DNA of 64,000 nucleotides from contig JANQNR010000010.1 in assembly GCA_028279475.1 (NCBI GenBank), positions 1-64,000 on the forward strand. Direction: 5' to 3'. Positions 19,164-27,392 of the stretch are shown piece after piece (within the stretch, counting starts at the first letter, position 1; every line of letters begins with the position of its first letter). The position numbers and the translations under genes were made by a program. Under the pieces are notes generated by a model, which was not told the DNA's origin, did no database searches, and saw only the letters and a list, made by a program, of their open reading frames with translations. This DNA comes from Rickettsiales bacterium. Its GTDB lineage: Bacteria > Pseudomonadota > Alphaproteobacteria > Rickettsiales > UBA998.

Positions 19164-21356
19164 ATGGTCAAAATAGTCCGGTATTTCCTTAAGATTCTCT
19201 TGCCAATGTCAGTCCTCGGCGGGGCTGTTGTAGTGCACCTGACCGCACCCACACCGCTGGAACTATTACGCCTGAAAGTCTTTGACACCTATCAACGCCT
19301 GCAACCACGTACTTACGAGCCGTTACCTGTTACCATCATCGACATTGACGAGGCCAGCCTGAGCCGTCTGGGGCAATGGCCCTGGCCACGCCATCGTTTA
19401 GCGGAATTGACACAGCAGCTTTTTGTTCACGGCTCAGCGTCCGTCGGCTACGATATTGTGTTTGCCGAAGAAGACCGCACCTCTCCAACATTATTATTAC
19501 CGCAATGGGAGAGCTTCTTGGGCAAGGACGCCACACAACATGTCAACCCACCGGATTACGACCGACAGTTTGGTGATGCGATCACGAACGGGAATGTCGT
19601 CACCGGGTTTGTGCTCTCCGATTTTAACTTCGAGATGCCGGCTAAAAAATTTGGAATGGTATTCAAGGGCGACCCTCCATTTGACAGCGTCTTTCCTTAT
19701 GCCGGAGCGGTCAGCACCCTGCCGGTACTCACTGAAGGCGCGGCAGGGAATGGGGCTTTAAACGCGATTCCCGATACGGACGGCCTGATCCGCAAGGTAC
19801 CGATCCTGATGCGTGTACGCGACCAGTTCTTGCCGGGACTTGCTGCAGAAACCCTGCGTACGGCACAAGGGGCGTCCACCTATATCGTGACCACGACGCC
19901 TACCGGAGTCGAGCAGGTGCGCATCGGTGCATTCGATATTCCCACTGACCGGCATGGCCATGTCTGGGTGCATTTCACCCCTTACCAACAGGAACGCTAC
20001 ATTCCCGCCTGGGAAGTGCTGGAAGAAGGGTTCGATAGTACCCGACTGGAAGGACATCTGGTACTGATTGGTACCAGCGCTGCCGGACTGAAAGATATTC
20101 GAGCCACGCCACTTGATCCGGTTACCAATGGGGTAGAAGTACATACACAGGCACTGGAACAAATTCTGACGGGACATTATCTGCAACGCCCCGACTGGAT
20201 CGAAGCGGCAGAGCTACTGACCATGATCGCTGCCGGGGTGATGGTCTGGGCACTGGTCGCCTTCGCCTCACCATCCATCGGCGCGATTGGTACAGTCATT
20301 ATTCTAATTGGCGCATTCGGCGTTAGCTGGTTCGGCTTCCTGCAACACCGGATGCTGATTGATCCGGTATCACCAGGTATCACCATTGGGTTGCTCTACC
20401 TTGTTGAGTCATTGCGCCGCTATATGTCCTCTGAACGCGAACGCCGCCAGGTGCGCTCCGCCTTTAGCCATTACATGTCCCCGGCGCTCGTGGAACAACT
20501 GGCCGCACACCCGGATGCACTGAAGCTGGGTGGAGAGATGAAGGAAATGACCGTACTGTTTTGTGATATACGCGGCTTTACCACCATCTCCGAACAGTTT
20601 GATGCCGAAGGACTCACACAGTTTATCAACCGGTTTCTCACTCCGATGACCGAGGTGATTCTCTCACGCCAGGGGACGATTGATAAATATATGGGCGACT
20701 GCATCATGGCATTCTGGAATGCACCGCTGGACGATGCCAACCATGCTGTCCATGCTTGCGAGGCGGCACTGGCGATGCAGCATGACCTAATTGCATTAAA
20801 CGAAAAACTGAAAGAGGAAGCGAGCGCACAAGGCCATCGTTTTATTCCCGTACAGATCGGGATCGGCCTGAATACCGATGCGTGCTGCGTCGGCAATATG
20901 GGATCACAACAACGCTTTGATTACTCGGTGCTGGGGGATGGCGTGAACCTTGCCTCCCGGCTGGAAGGGCAAAGCAAGCAATATGGCGTAACCATTGTCA
21001 TTGGCGAAAACACCCGGCAAGCGGCGCAGGATGTCGCAGCCATCGAACTGGATCTGATTATGGTCAAGGGCAAAACCGAAGCGGTGCGTATCTATGGGTT
21101 GCTGGGGGATAAGGAAATGGCACAGACTACAGAGTGGCAAGCACTGGCGCAGGCGAATGACGCCATGCTGCAATCTTACCGCGCTCAGGACTGGGATCGG
21201 ACCGAGACGGAGTTAACACAGATGGAAGCGGCGGCGGACGCACTGTCTATTGATTTAAAAGGCTATGTCGCATTGTATCACAAACGTATCACCGCCTATC
21301 GCAACGCCACCCTGCCGGACGACTGGGACGGAGTCTATATCGCAATGAGTAAGTAA
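19164..21356 (+). CDS. CHASE2-domain adenylate/guanylate cyclase
   Basis: 730 residues. One N-terminal membrane segment, an extracytoplasmic CHASE2 sensor (~35-330: ITIIDIDEASLSRLGQWPWP, VGYDIVFAEEDR, LVLIGTSAAGLKDIRATPL), three short membrane helices (~350-415), and a class III cyclase domain (~450-640) with metal Asp residues in FCDIRGFTT and KYMGDCIMAFWNAP, and GDGVNLASRLE. All catalytic elements visible are intact; the substrate (ATP or GTP) cannot be told with certainty by eye. Divergent from the Slam-like gene, so they may share a promoter region. Confidence 0.92.
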   Translation: MVKIVRYFLKILLPMSVLGGAVVVHLTAPTPLELLRLKVFDTYQRLQPRTYEPLPVTIIDIDEASLSRLGQWPWPRHRLAELTQQLFVHGSASVGYDIVFAEEDRTSPTLLLPQWESFLGKDATQHVNPPDYDRQFGDAITNGNVVTGFVLSDFNFEMPAKKFGMVFKGDPPFDSVFPYAGAVSTLPVLTEGAAGNGALNAIPDTDGLIRKVPILMRVRDQFLPGLAAETLRTAQGASTYIVTTTPTGVEQVRIGAFDIPTDRHGHVWVHFTPYQQERYIPAWEVLEEGFDSTRLEGHLVLIGTSAAGLKDIRATPLDPVTNGVEVHTQALEQILTGHYLQRPDWIEAAELLTMIAAGVMVWALVAFASPSIGAIGTVIILIGAFGVSWFGFLQHRMLIDPVSPGITIGLLYLVESLRRYMSSERERRQVRSAFSHYMSPALVEQLAAHPDALKLGGEMKEMTVLFCDIRGFTTISEQFDAEGLTQFINRFLTPMTEVILSRQGTIDKYMGDCIMAFWNAPLDDANHAVHACEAALAMQHDLIALNEKLKEEASAQGHRFIPVQIGIGLNTDACCVGNMGSQQRFDYSVLGDGVNLASRLEGQSKQYGVTIVIGENTRQAAQDVAAIELDLIMVKGKTEAVRIYGLLGDKEMAQTTEWQALAQANDAMLQSYRAQDWDRTETELTQMEAAADALSIDLKGYVALYHKRITAYRNATLPDDWDGVYIAMSK

Positions 21357-21366
21357 ACTGATACGC

Positions 21367-21431
21367 GTCATTCCGGCGAAGGCCGGAATCTTTGGACATC
21401 ACATTGAGACCCCGGCCTACGCCGGGGTGAC
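21367..21431. repeat. GCCGGAA intergenic repeat, type E (copy 1)
   Basis: Two hairpins: TTCCGGCGAAGGCCGGAA and CCCCGGCCTACGCCGGGG, bounded by GTCA and TGAC. It matches the repeat at 33754-33812 at the 3' end of aroC. It lies between two convergent genes and can serve as terminator, but the second copy shows it is a mobile or dispersed sequence. Confidence 0.8.
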
Positions 21432-21442
21432 GACAACACCAC

Positions 21443-22078
21443 TCACCACCGCAGCCACAGACGTGCCGTATAGTAAGACAGCGCGATCAGTGCGACCATC
21501 GGCAGATAGCACCACAACAACACATTGATCAGGTTATCGTCGGCCATGGTCAGCCGCAGAATCAGATAGGCACAGCCACTGGCCGCTAGCCCGGTCAACA
21601 TACCGGTACGGCGCAGATGGGTCGGTGCGGCGCGTTTGATATGATAAAGCAGCCACAACATCGGCGGCAGCGACAACCCGACCAACATCGCCGTAACACG
21701 CAGATGGCCGATATTCAGCGCCTCGTTCCACCAGCCCGGCATTGCCATGGACAATGCTGTACTCACCACTAACGCGCCTATCGCCGCAGCACCAAGTGTT
21801 GCACCCACATGCAACAAGCGGGTATTGATACCGGGCAATGCCGATAGCATCGCCGCTACCCCGGTACCAATAATCAGCACGCTACAGAGTCCCATTTCCA
21901 GCGTATAGGCCGCATCGGCCAGCTTGGTGTGAATATCGGCACGCATCCCCATCAACAGGACAAACATCACGATATAGCCAAGCGCGAATCCCAGCCACAA
22001 CGCCACGCAGCGGCGACGGCTGATCGGCGTCACCGGCGTTAAGTCCTCCGTCAGGCGTGCATATATATCCTGGTTCAT
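21443..22078 (-). CDS. DUF1109/NrsF-type membrane anti-sigma factor
   Basis: 211 residues with six hydrophobic helices and the family's short cytosolic N-terminus (LTEDLTPVTPISRRR). DUF1109 proteins such as Caulobacter NrsF hold their partner sigma factor at the membrane and release it under stress. Its start overlaps the stop of the sigma-factor gene by four bases (ATGA), as expected for a sigma/anti-sigma pair. I infer the anti-sigma role from family and context. Confidence 0.85.
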   Translation of the reverse strand: MNQDIYARLTEDLTPVTPISRRRCVALWLGFALGYIVMFVLLMGMRADIHTKLADAAYTLEMGLCSVLIIGTGVAAMLSALPGINTRLLHVGATLGAAAIGALVVSTALSMAMPGWWNEALNIGHLRVTAMLVGLSLPPMLWLLYHIKRAAPTHLRRTGMLTGLAASGCAYLILRLTMADDNLINVLLWCYLPMVALIALSYYTARLWLRW

Positions 22079-22611
22079 GTCAGCCCCTCCATGGCATGAC
22101 GCAGTCGCTTCATGGCGCGGTGCGCACTGGTACGTACATCCGGCACGGAAATCCCCAACTGGTCGGCGACTTCCTGCGCACTCTGCTCCTTCAGATACAG
22201 TGTCTCTATAATAGTTCGTTGCTTGTCATTCAAACATGACAGGGCTTTGCCAAGTAATTGCTTGTGCGCGGCGGCGTCATCGGCAGGGGCGGCAAGCGCA
22301 TCGAGCACATGGCTGAAATCTTCACAGGCATCTTCCCGGCATCGGTACACCTGCCGGAAATAATCCTGCAGGCGGTAATGGCATATGGCATAGAGCCATG
22401 GGGCAAAGGGTCGTGGTGACTCATAACTGTGCCGCGCTTTGTGGATGGACATCAGGATTTCCTGTGCAATGTCCGGTACATCTTCCCGCACGGAAACGCG
22501 CTTGTAGAGGTAGGCCTCGACCATCGGCGTCACCTGCTCCAGTAAGGCGCCATACGCAGCTTTATCCCCCGCCTGCGCCTGCTGCATCAACTGTTCCAAA
22601 GACATGCCCAT
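22075..22611 (-). CDS. ECF-type RNA polymerase sigma factor (SigF/NrsF-associated)
   Basis: 178 residues with region 2 (EAYLYKRVSVREDVPDIAQE, then WLYAICHYRLQDYFRQ) and region 4 helix-turn-helix (SCLNDKQRTIIETLYLKE, QEVADQLGISVPDVRTSAHR). No sensing extension. Paired with the DUF1109 gene, it belongs to the group that responds to oxidative or metal stress in Caulobacter and relatives; the regulon here is unknown. Starting at 22611 it lies upstream of a long imperfect palindrome. Confidence 0.9.
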   Translation of the reverse strand: MGMSLEQLMQQAQAGDKAAYGALLEQVTPMVEAYLYKRVSVREDVPDIAQEILMSIHKARHSYESPRPFAPWLYAICHYRLQDYFRQVYRCREDACEDFSHVLDALAAPADDAAAHKQLLGKALSCLNDKQRTIIETLYLKEQSAQEVADQLGISVPDVRTSAHRAMKRLRHAMEGLT

Positions 22612-22635
22612 CAGCTTTACCCGCTATGATCGGTA

Positions 22636-22782
22636 TAGAACCTATTTTAGAATCTTTCAGCCATGAGCCGAAAACACTGATTTCTGAGAACCGTAGCGGA
22701 GTGTATGTTGTAATACATGAGCAACGGAAGCGAAGAAAATCAGTGTTTGCAGGCCATGGGTGGGAGATTATGGAAGGTTCTA
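22636..22782. repeat. 147-bp imperfect palindrome overlapping the gap stop codon
   Basis: Ends are TAGAACCT and AGGTTCTA. The arms match over most of their length, for example AAACACTGATTT on the left against AAATCAGTGTTT on the right, and CCATG-GCC blocks. The right end includes the TAG of gap. No second copy is seen in the window. It could fold into one long hairpin in transcripts of gap. Confidence 0.7.
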
Positions 22783-23799
22783 GGCCGCTTTTGCCAACTT
22801 CGTCTGCGCCAGATACCGCGCGACTTCAAGCATCCGGCAGGAGAAACCCCACTCATTGTCATACCAGGAAGCAATACGTCCCAGCCGATCCCCGGTCACA
22901 TAGATCGACGTCAGATCGACAATGCTGCTATGCGGGTTATGAGTGAAATCGATGGATACCAACGGCTCATCGGTGACACTCAGCACCCCTTTCATGGGAC
23001 CATTGGCGGCTGCAATACAGGCTTCGGCAATTGCTTCCTTCGTAATAGATTGCTTCGCGTTAAACGTCAGGTCAACGATCGAGACATTGGGCGTCGGTAC
23101 GCGAATCGCACACCCATCCAGTTTGCCCTGCAATTCCGGCAACACCGCGCCCAGTGCTTTGGCCGCGCCGGTCGACGTTGGAATCATCGACATCGCAGCA
23201 GCACGTGCGCGACGCGGATCGGCATGCCCGGCATCCACGATGTTCTGGTCATTGGTATAAGAATGCACTGTGGTCATAAACCCGCTCTCAATTCCGAATG
23301 TGTCATTGAGAATCTTGGCGAGCGGTGCCAGGCAGTTGGTCGTACAGGAACCGTTGGAGATCACCAGATCGTCATCAGAAATCGTGGTATGATTCACGCC
23401 GTAAACGACCGTTTTGGCATCATCTTTTGGTGGAGCGGACAGCAATACACGCTTGGCACCCCCATCCAGATGCGCCTGCGACTTTTCTTTGGAACTGAAA
23501 ATCCCGGTACATTCGAGCACAATGTCTACGCCATACTTGTCCCATCCGATATCCGCCGGGTTGCGCTCCTGCGTGGTGGTGATCTTCTGTCGTCCGAACG
23601 TGATCTCATTGCCGCTCGCTTTTGCTTCCCCTTTAAACGGACCATGCACCGAGTCATATTTCAAAAGGTGCACCAAGCTATCCACCGGCGCCAGATCATT
23701 GACGACCGCGACTTTAATATCGTCATAGCCCTGCTCTTCCAGCGCACGCAATACGCTACGGCCGATGCGTCCCAATCCGTTAATACCAATCGTTACCAT
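22780..23799 (-). CDS. gap: Glyceraldehyde-3-phosphate dehydrogenase, type I
   Basis: Glycolytic/gluconeogenic enzyme. N-terminal Rossmann motif GINGLGRIGRSVLRAL, catalytic Cys152 in NGSCTTNCLAP, and the C-terminal SWYDNEWGFSCRMLE. The ATG at 23799 is chosen because AAGGAGAGGAACC precedes it and homologues begin there; a longer frame to 23856 adds 19 residues without a ribosome site. 339 residues, normal. pgk and fba are not adjacent. Its stop codon lies in the end of a long palindrome. Confidence 0.97.
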   Translation of the reverse strand: MVTIGINGLGRIGRSVLRALEEQGYDDIKVAVVNDLAPVDSLVHLLKYDSVHGPFKGEAKASGNEITFGRQKITTTQERNPADIGWDKYGVDIVLECTGIFSSKEKSQAHLDGGAKRVLLSAPPKDDAKTVVYGVNHTTISDDDLVISNGSCTTNCLAPLAKILNDTFGIESGFMTTVHSYTNDQNIVDAGHADPRRARAAAMSMIPTSTGAAKALGAVLPELQGKLDGCAIRVPTPNVSIVDLTFNAKQSITKEAIAEACIAAANGPMKGVLSVTDEPLVSIDFTHNPHSSIVDLTSIYVTGDRLGRIASWYDNEWGFSCRMLEVARYLAQTKLAKAA

Positions 23800-23887
23800 G
23801 GTTCCTCTCCTTGTAAGTATGTCATGAATCTCTGCGCATGGTGTAAAATGCTTCACAGTACTTGTCCAGTGAAACCACCAGCCGCTC

Positions 23888-24658
23888 CTAATAATAATCC
23901 GGTGGCGGGGGATATTTCGGATTGGCGACCAACGGTGCCGTTGCGGTCTCGATGCGCTGCTGCAACTGCTCCAGAAACTCGGACTTGGGCAATCCCTGCG
24001 GCATCGGCTCCAGCACTTCCACTTCCACCGTACCGGGCTTGCGTACCAGGGCGTTGCGTCCCCAAAAGCAACCGGAATTCAGTGCGACCGGGTAAATCTT
24101 CGGTGCTAGCGCCTCATACATCGATGCAATCCCGCCCTTATAGCGCGTGGTTTCACCCGCCGGGGTGCGAGTACCTTCCGGGAAAATGACGATATTTCGC
24201 CCTTCCATCAGGTATTTCATGCCCTGCTCGATCATCTGCCCCACGGCTTTCTGGCCGGAGGAACGATCAATCACGATATTATCCGCCTGCCGTAAATACC
24301 AACCGAATATTGGAATGCTGAGCAACTCCTTTTTCAATACAAATACCGGGCGATCCAGTATATGCCACAATGCCAGCGTTTCCCATGCGGACTGATGCTT
24401 GACGGCATAGATCACGCCACCAGAGGACAATGGCGCTACGCTACGCACTTCATAATCCAGCCCCAGAATATATCGCTGTAAGTCCAACGCCCACCCCGTC
24501 CACTTATAGGGAATAACGAACGTTAACGCCGGATGTTTGATGGCCAGTAAAGGAAGACACAGAATACCCATGCCCAGCGTTAGTGTAGTAAACGCCACAT
24601 GATAGGCAACGGAGCGCGCCAGATTATTCAGTTCTTCCTGGGTAATCTGTGCCATCAA
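23888..24658 (-). CDS. plsC: 1-acyl-sn-glycerol-3-phosphate acyltransferase (PlsC family)
   Basis: Second acylation step in phospholipid synthesis, at the inner membrane. An N-terminal hydrophobic hairpin (~15-55) precedes the acyltransferase motifs: KHQSAWET (His-x4-acid, with Glu in place of the usual Asp), IDRSSG, and FPEGTRTPAG. 256 residues. The His-x4-Glu form is known in relatives. It is 88 bp upstream of gap on the same strand and may belong to a different unit. Confidence 0.9.
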   Translation of the reverse strand: MMAQITQEELNNLARSVAYHVAFTTLTLGMGILCLPLLAIKHPALTFVIPYKWTGWALDLQRYILGLDYEVRSVAPLSSGGVIYAVKHQSAWETLALWHILDRPVFVLKKELLSIPIFGWYLRQADNIVIDRSSGQKAVGQMIEQGMKYLMEGRNIVIFPEGTRTPAGETTRYKGGIASMYEALAPKIYPVALNSGCFWGRNALVRKPGTVEVEVLEPMPQGLPKSEFLEQLQQRIETATAPLVANPKYPPPPDYY

Positions 24659-24722
24659 TTAGTTACATGACCAATGTTTCATGCGCAGAATTCTACACCG
24701 AATTTACGGCTATGCAACCGGT

Positions 24723-24782
24723 TATCGTTTAAGTCATTCCACATAAAAACTGTGCAGTTTTTATGTGGGTAAAATGACGATA
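24723..24782. repeat. Palindrome with 14-bp perfect inner stem
   Basis: CCACATAAAAACTG and CAGTTTTTATGTGG (24739-24768) form a perfect stem with a 2-base loop, extended outward by TATCGTTT and TGACGATA arms with mismatches. It is the first of three palindromic pieces clustered before the toxin-antitoxin genes. Confidence 0.8.
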
Positions 24783-24826
24783 GCTATATAATTTATAGCA
24801 GTTTCTCCTGCATAATTTCCAGACAC

Positions 24827-24887
24827 TATAGCAGTTCAACGTAAGAATTTCCTCGAATGGGAATGCTTACGTTGAGAAACTGCTATA
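24827..24887. repeat. TATAGCA palindrome, type C (copy 3) with a partial copy beside it
   Basis: TATAGCAGTTCAACGTAAG at the left and CTTACGTTGAGAAACTGCTATA at the right, matching copy 1 at 12724-12785 except near the centre. A separate TATAGCAGTTTCTC at 24794-24807 is the reverse complement of the right end, as if an older copy had been cut or a new copy had inserted beside it. Confidence 0.85.
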
Positions 24888-24942
24888 TTGACATCAATGA
24901 TTGCAATGATTACAATGATATATATGTAAGGAGTACATCAAA

Positions 24943-25191
24943 ATGGCCAGTATTACGATCCGTGATTTACCAGATGCGACAAAAAACGTATTGCGCATTC
25001 ATGCTGCACAACACGGACAATCATTAGAAGCCTACCTGCGAAACATGCTACAGGAGGCGGCACGAAAGGATAGTCACAGTCATGAAAATATCCTGGAAAT
25101 TGCCACGAAATGTTTTGGTAAAAAACAAGGTATAGAGCTTGTGTTGCCGGATCGTCATTCCACACGCACCGTCACCACATTTGACGTATGA
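24943..25191 (+). CDS. FitA-type ribbon-helix-helix antitoxin
   Basis: 82 residues. N-terminal ribbon-helix-helix (ASITIRDLPDATKNVLRIHA, then HGQSLEAYLRNMLQEAA), typical of FitA/VapB antitoxins that bind their own promoter; the C-terminal part would bind the toxin. AAGGAG lies a few bases before ATG. The stop overlaps the toxin start by four bases (ATGA). Palindromes just upstream could overlap the operator, but no specific site was identified. Confidence 0.9.
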   Translation: MASITIRDLPDATKNVLRIHAAQHGQSLEAYLRNMLQEAARKDSHSHENILEIATKCFGKKQGIELVLPDRHSTRTVTTFDV

Positions 25192-25613
25192 TACTGCTTG
25201 ATACCAATGTGATCTCCGAGTTGATGCGTGAAACACCGGATACTTCCGTTGCGGCATGGATAAGTACACAAAAATCCGTGCATTTCGGCGTTACCACTAT
25301 TTCCATTGCCGAGATCATGCGTGGATTGGAGCGCCTGCCTGAAGGGAGACGCCGTTCCACCCTGAAAACGAATTTTGATCGGTTTATGAGTCAGGCGTTC
25401 AACAACCGGGTCTTTACATTTGATGTGGAATCCGCTCATCTCTACGGCGTCACGGCAATGAAGCGTGAAAAATCCGGACGACATGCGGAGCCGGTGGACA
25501 TGATGATTGCTGCGATTGCAACATCACTCAATGCGTCCATTGCCACTCGTAACCTCAAGGACTTTGAAGGGTGCGGTATTTCACTTATCAATCCATGGGA
25601 ATATTCCAACTGA
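25188..25613 (+). CDS. FitB/VapC-type PIN-domain ribonuclease toxin
   Basis: 141 residues with PIN acidic residues in place: Asp5 in LLDTNVISEL, Glu in ISIAEIMRGLE, Asp in EPVDMMIAAIA, and the C-terminal TRNLKDFEG block. PIN toxins cut tRNA, rRNA or mRNA when released from the antitoxin. It is coupled to the antitoxin by a 4-base overlap and is convergent with the phage portal gene 13 bp away. It appears intact. Confidence 0.92.
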   Translation: MILLDTNVISELMRETPDTSVAAWISTQKSVHFGVTTISIAEIMRGLERLPEGRRRSTLKTNFDRFMSQAFNNRVFTFDVESAHLYGVTAMKREKSGRHAEPVDMMIAAIATSLNASIATRNLKDFEGCGISLINPWEYSN

Positions 25614-25626
25614 CAGACGGCACATC

Positions 25627-26865
25627 TTACCGCCGGTCAAAACCCAACAATGCCCGCTTTTCATCAGCATCCAGAAACTCGGCTTCATTGATGCGGTGCC
25701 ACTCGGCCTCACGCTTTGGTGCCAGCGCCGGCAACCGATCAATATTCGCCTCCAATGTCATGTCCGTACCGAACATCGGATTTAGCCAACGCTGCAACTC
25801 ACCCAATATCAACCCACTTAGTGGCAAAATCGTTTGCTCCCACAATGACAGCCGCGCCTCGGCCAGATTAGCATAGGTATTGTCGCCCGGAATCCCCAGC
25901 AATTGCGGCGGCACCCCAAATGCCAGCGCAATATCGCGCGCCGAGGAATGTTTGATATTGAGAAAATCCATATCCCGTGGGTTCAGGCTCATTTCCTTCC
26001 ATTCCAGTCCACCTTCCAGCAGCAATGGACGTCCGGCATTTTGAGCACCAGCGAACTGCTCATCGACCTGCTGCTTGAGCCGCCAATACTGGTCGTCGGT
26101 GAGCCGTCCGGAACCACCATCTCCCATCTTCAACACCAGTGCACCGCTAGGGCGTGCACCGTTTTGCAACAACGCCTGGTTCCATGCCGCTGCCTGGTTA
26201 TGCTGGTCGATACTATAGGCCGCCGCTTCAGCAGGCGCCATGCCATGCCAATCACAGAGCGGGTTGAAATGCCGTAAATGCAGAATCTGTGACGTCCCGG
26301 TAATCGGATCAACCGGATACACCGTCTCCCGCCCGTCTACCGTATAGCGGTACCCCTGCGGAATACCCTGCCGCCCGGCGACCACCTTGACCCGATCCGG
26401 ACGCAGTAAATGTAGCTCGGCGGGATAGGATGCGTCGGCTCCGACTACCTTCACATACGCATCGCCTGCCAACAAATAATAGCTGACCAATGCCTCCATA
26501 AAAGCCGGTTTCGCCTGTAACGGATTGGGTGTGTGTAGCAGGTGGCACAAAGGATGCTGCTGCACCTCCTGCCGCGCCCCATCCCCGGTAAGCTCAAAGC
26601 AGCGCACCGGGATGCTGGCAACGCCGCGCGCAATCATGCTGATCGCACGATTGGCAATCACGTTACGCCGATAGGCTTCTTCGGCAAATTTCCGGTAGTC
26701 ACGCCCTGACCACATGGCCGTGCCGGGCGGTTGAACATATGCCTGCAACCCGGCATACCAACTCGGCGTTGCTCCTTTGGCTTCTGCCGTGTTTGCTGCT
26801 GCATTCTTTTTAAACCAGCCCCCAAACAGGCCGGTGGAACGGGGTGTGGTGGTTTGTTTGCTCAT
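25627..26865 (-). CDS. Orphan phage portal protein, HK97/gene-transfer-agent type
   Basis: 412 residues, complete. Typical HK97-family portal features: NVIANRAISMIARGVASIP near the N-terminus, HPLCHLLHTPNP, LLAGDAYVKV, the region around IKHSSARDIALAFGVPPQLLGIPGD and NLAEARLSLWEQTILPL. The closest type I recall is the gene-transfer-agent portal found across Alphaproteobacteria, where GTA genes may be scattered. No terminase, protease, capsid or tail gene is adjacent, so it is either a dispersed GTA gene or a prophage remnant kept intact. A hairpin covers its ribosome binding site. Confidence 0.88.
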   Translation of the reverse strand: MSKQTTTPRSTGLFGGWFKKNAAANTAEAKGATPSWYAGLQAYVQPPGTAMWSGRDYRKFAEEAYRRNVIANRAISMIARGVASIPVRCFELTGDGARQEVQQHPLCHLLHTPNPLQAKPAFMEALVSYYLLAGDAYVKVVGADASYPAELHLLRPDRVKVVAGRQGIPQGYRYTVDGRETVYPVDPITGTSQILHLRHFNPLCDWHGMAPAEAAAYSIDQHNQAAAWNQALLQNGARPSGALVLKMGDGGSGRLTDDQYWRLKQQVDEQFAGAQNAGRPLLLEGGLEWKEMSLNPRDMDFLNIKHSSARDIALAFGVPPQLLGIPGDNTYANLAEARLSLWEQTILPLSGLILGELQRWLNPMFGTDMTLEANIDRLPALAPKREAEWHRINEAEFLDADEKRALLGFDRR

Positions 26866-26870
26866 AATCG

Positions 26871-26902
26871 CTCTCCCAGGAACATAGTGAATTGTGGGAG
26901 AG
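26871..26902 (-). promoter_or_regulatory. Hairpin covering the ribosome binding site of the portal gene
   Basis: On the minus strand CTCTCCCA and TGGGAGAG form a perfect 8-bp stem with a 16-base loop. The right arm contains GGGAGAG five bases before the ATG at 26865, so pairing would hide the Shine-Dalgarno sequence. This suggests translational control; not tested. Confidence 0.55.
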
Positions 26903-27045
26903 ACTAGAAAGACGAATACATACCCGGAAGGGGTGAGTTTGACACGCGTTGATGCGGAGCCAAAGTAATTTTTTTATTTACTTTGATCGTGTTCGTACCT
27001 ATACTGATTTTATAAAACTTTGTATTGTCATTTGGAGTCTAATTT

Positions 27046-27366
27046 ATGGCCTCTAATGAATCTTCTTCAGTAGATTTCCCTCTGGAATCTACTTCAGAGA
27101 ATATATACATTCTGGCGCGTAATGTATTGTCGCCAGGCTACCTCGAACAAAAACCTCCTTACAAAATACTTAAGGAGCACGTCAAACCCTTGGGGGGAGA
27201 TGTGTGGTGTGCTGAGATGGGCGATTTCGCCCCATCACTGGTGCCAAAATATTACATTGTTGTAATTTCTGGGGTATCTTGGGAAGACATCGCTGAAAAA
27301 GCGAGAGAGTGCTTCGGAATAAATGCCCTACGCTTAACGGTTAAGTTTGAGATGGAGTCTCTCTAA
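27046..27366 (+). CDS. Hypothetical protein, 106 residues
   Basis: Not recognised. The ATG follows TTTGGAGTC, an acceptable ribosome site. Polar N-terminus, then a central KYYIVVISGVSWEDIAEKAR and ending TVKFEMESL; soluble, no membrane segment. It looks A/T-rich relative to hemA and lies alone between the portal gene and hemA, within the accessory stretch. No function can be proposed. Confidence 0.6.
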   Translation: MASNESSSVDFPLESTSENIYILARNVLSPGYLEQKPPYKILKEHVKPLGGDVWCAEMGDFAPSLVPKYYIVVISGVSWEDIAEKARECFGINALRLTVKFEMESL

Positions 27367-27392
27367 CTTAACCATTTTTTTTGCCTGCATTT

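Noticed and set aside
21367-21431. Plain terminator between the cyclase and DUF1109 genes
   Set aside because: It lacks a T run and has a close second copy at aroC, so a dispersed repeat is the better call.
22717-24189. 490-codon frame on the plus strand
   Set aside because: Exact antisense of gap and plsC, whose protein motifs are unmistakable.
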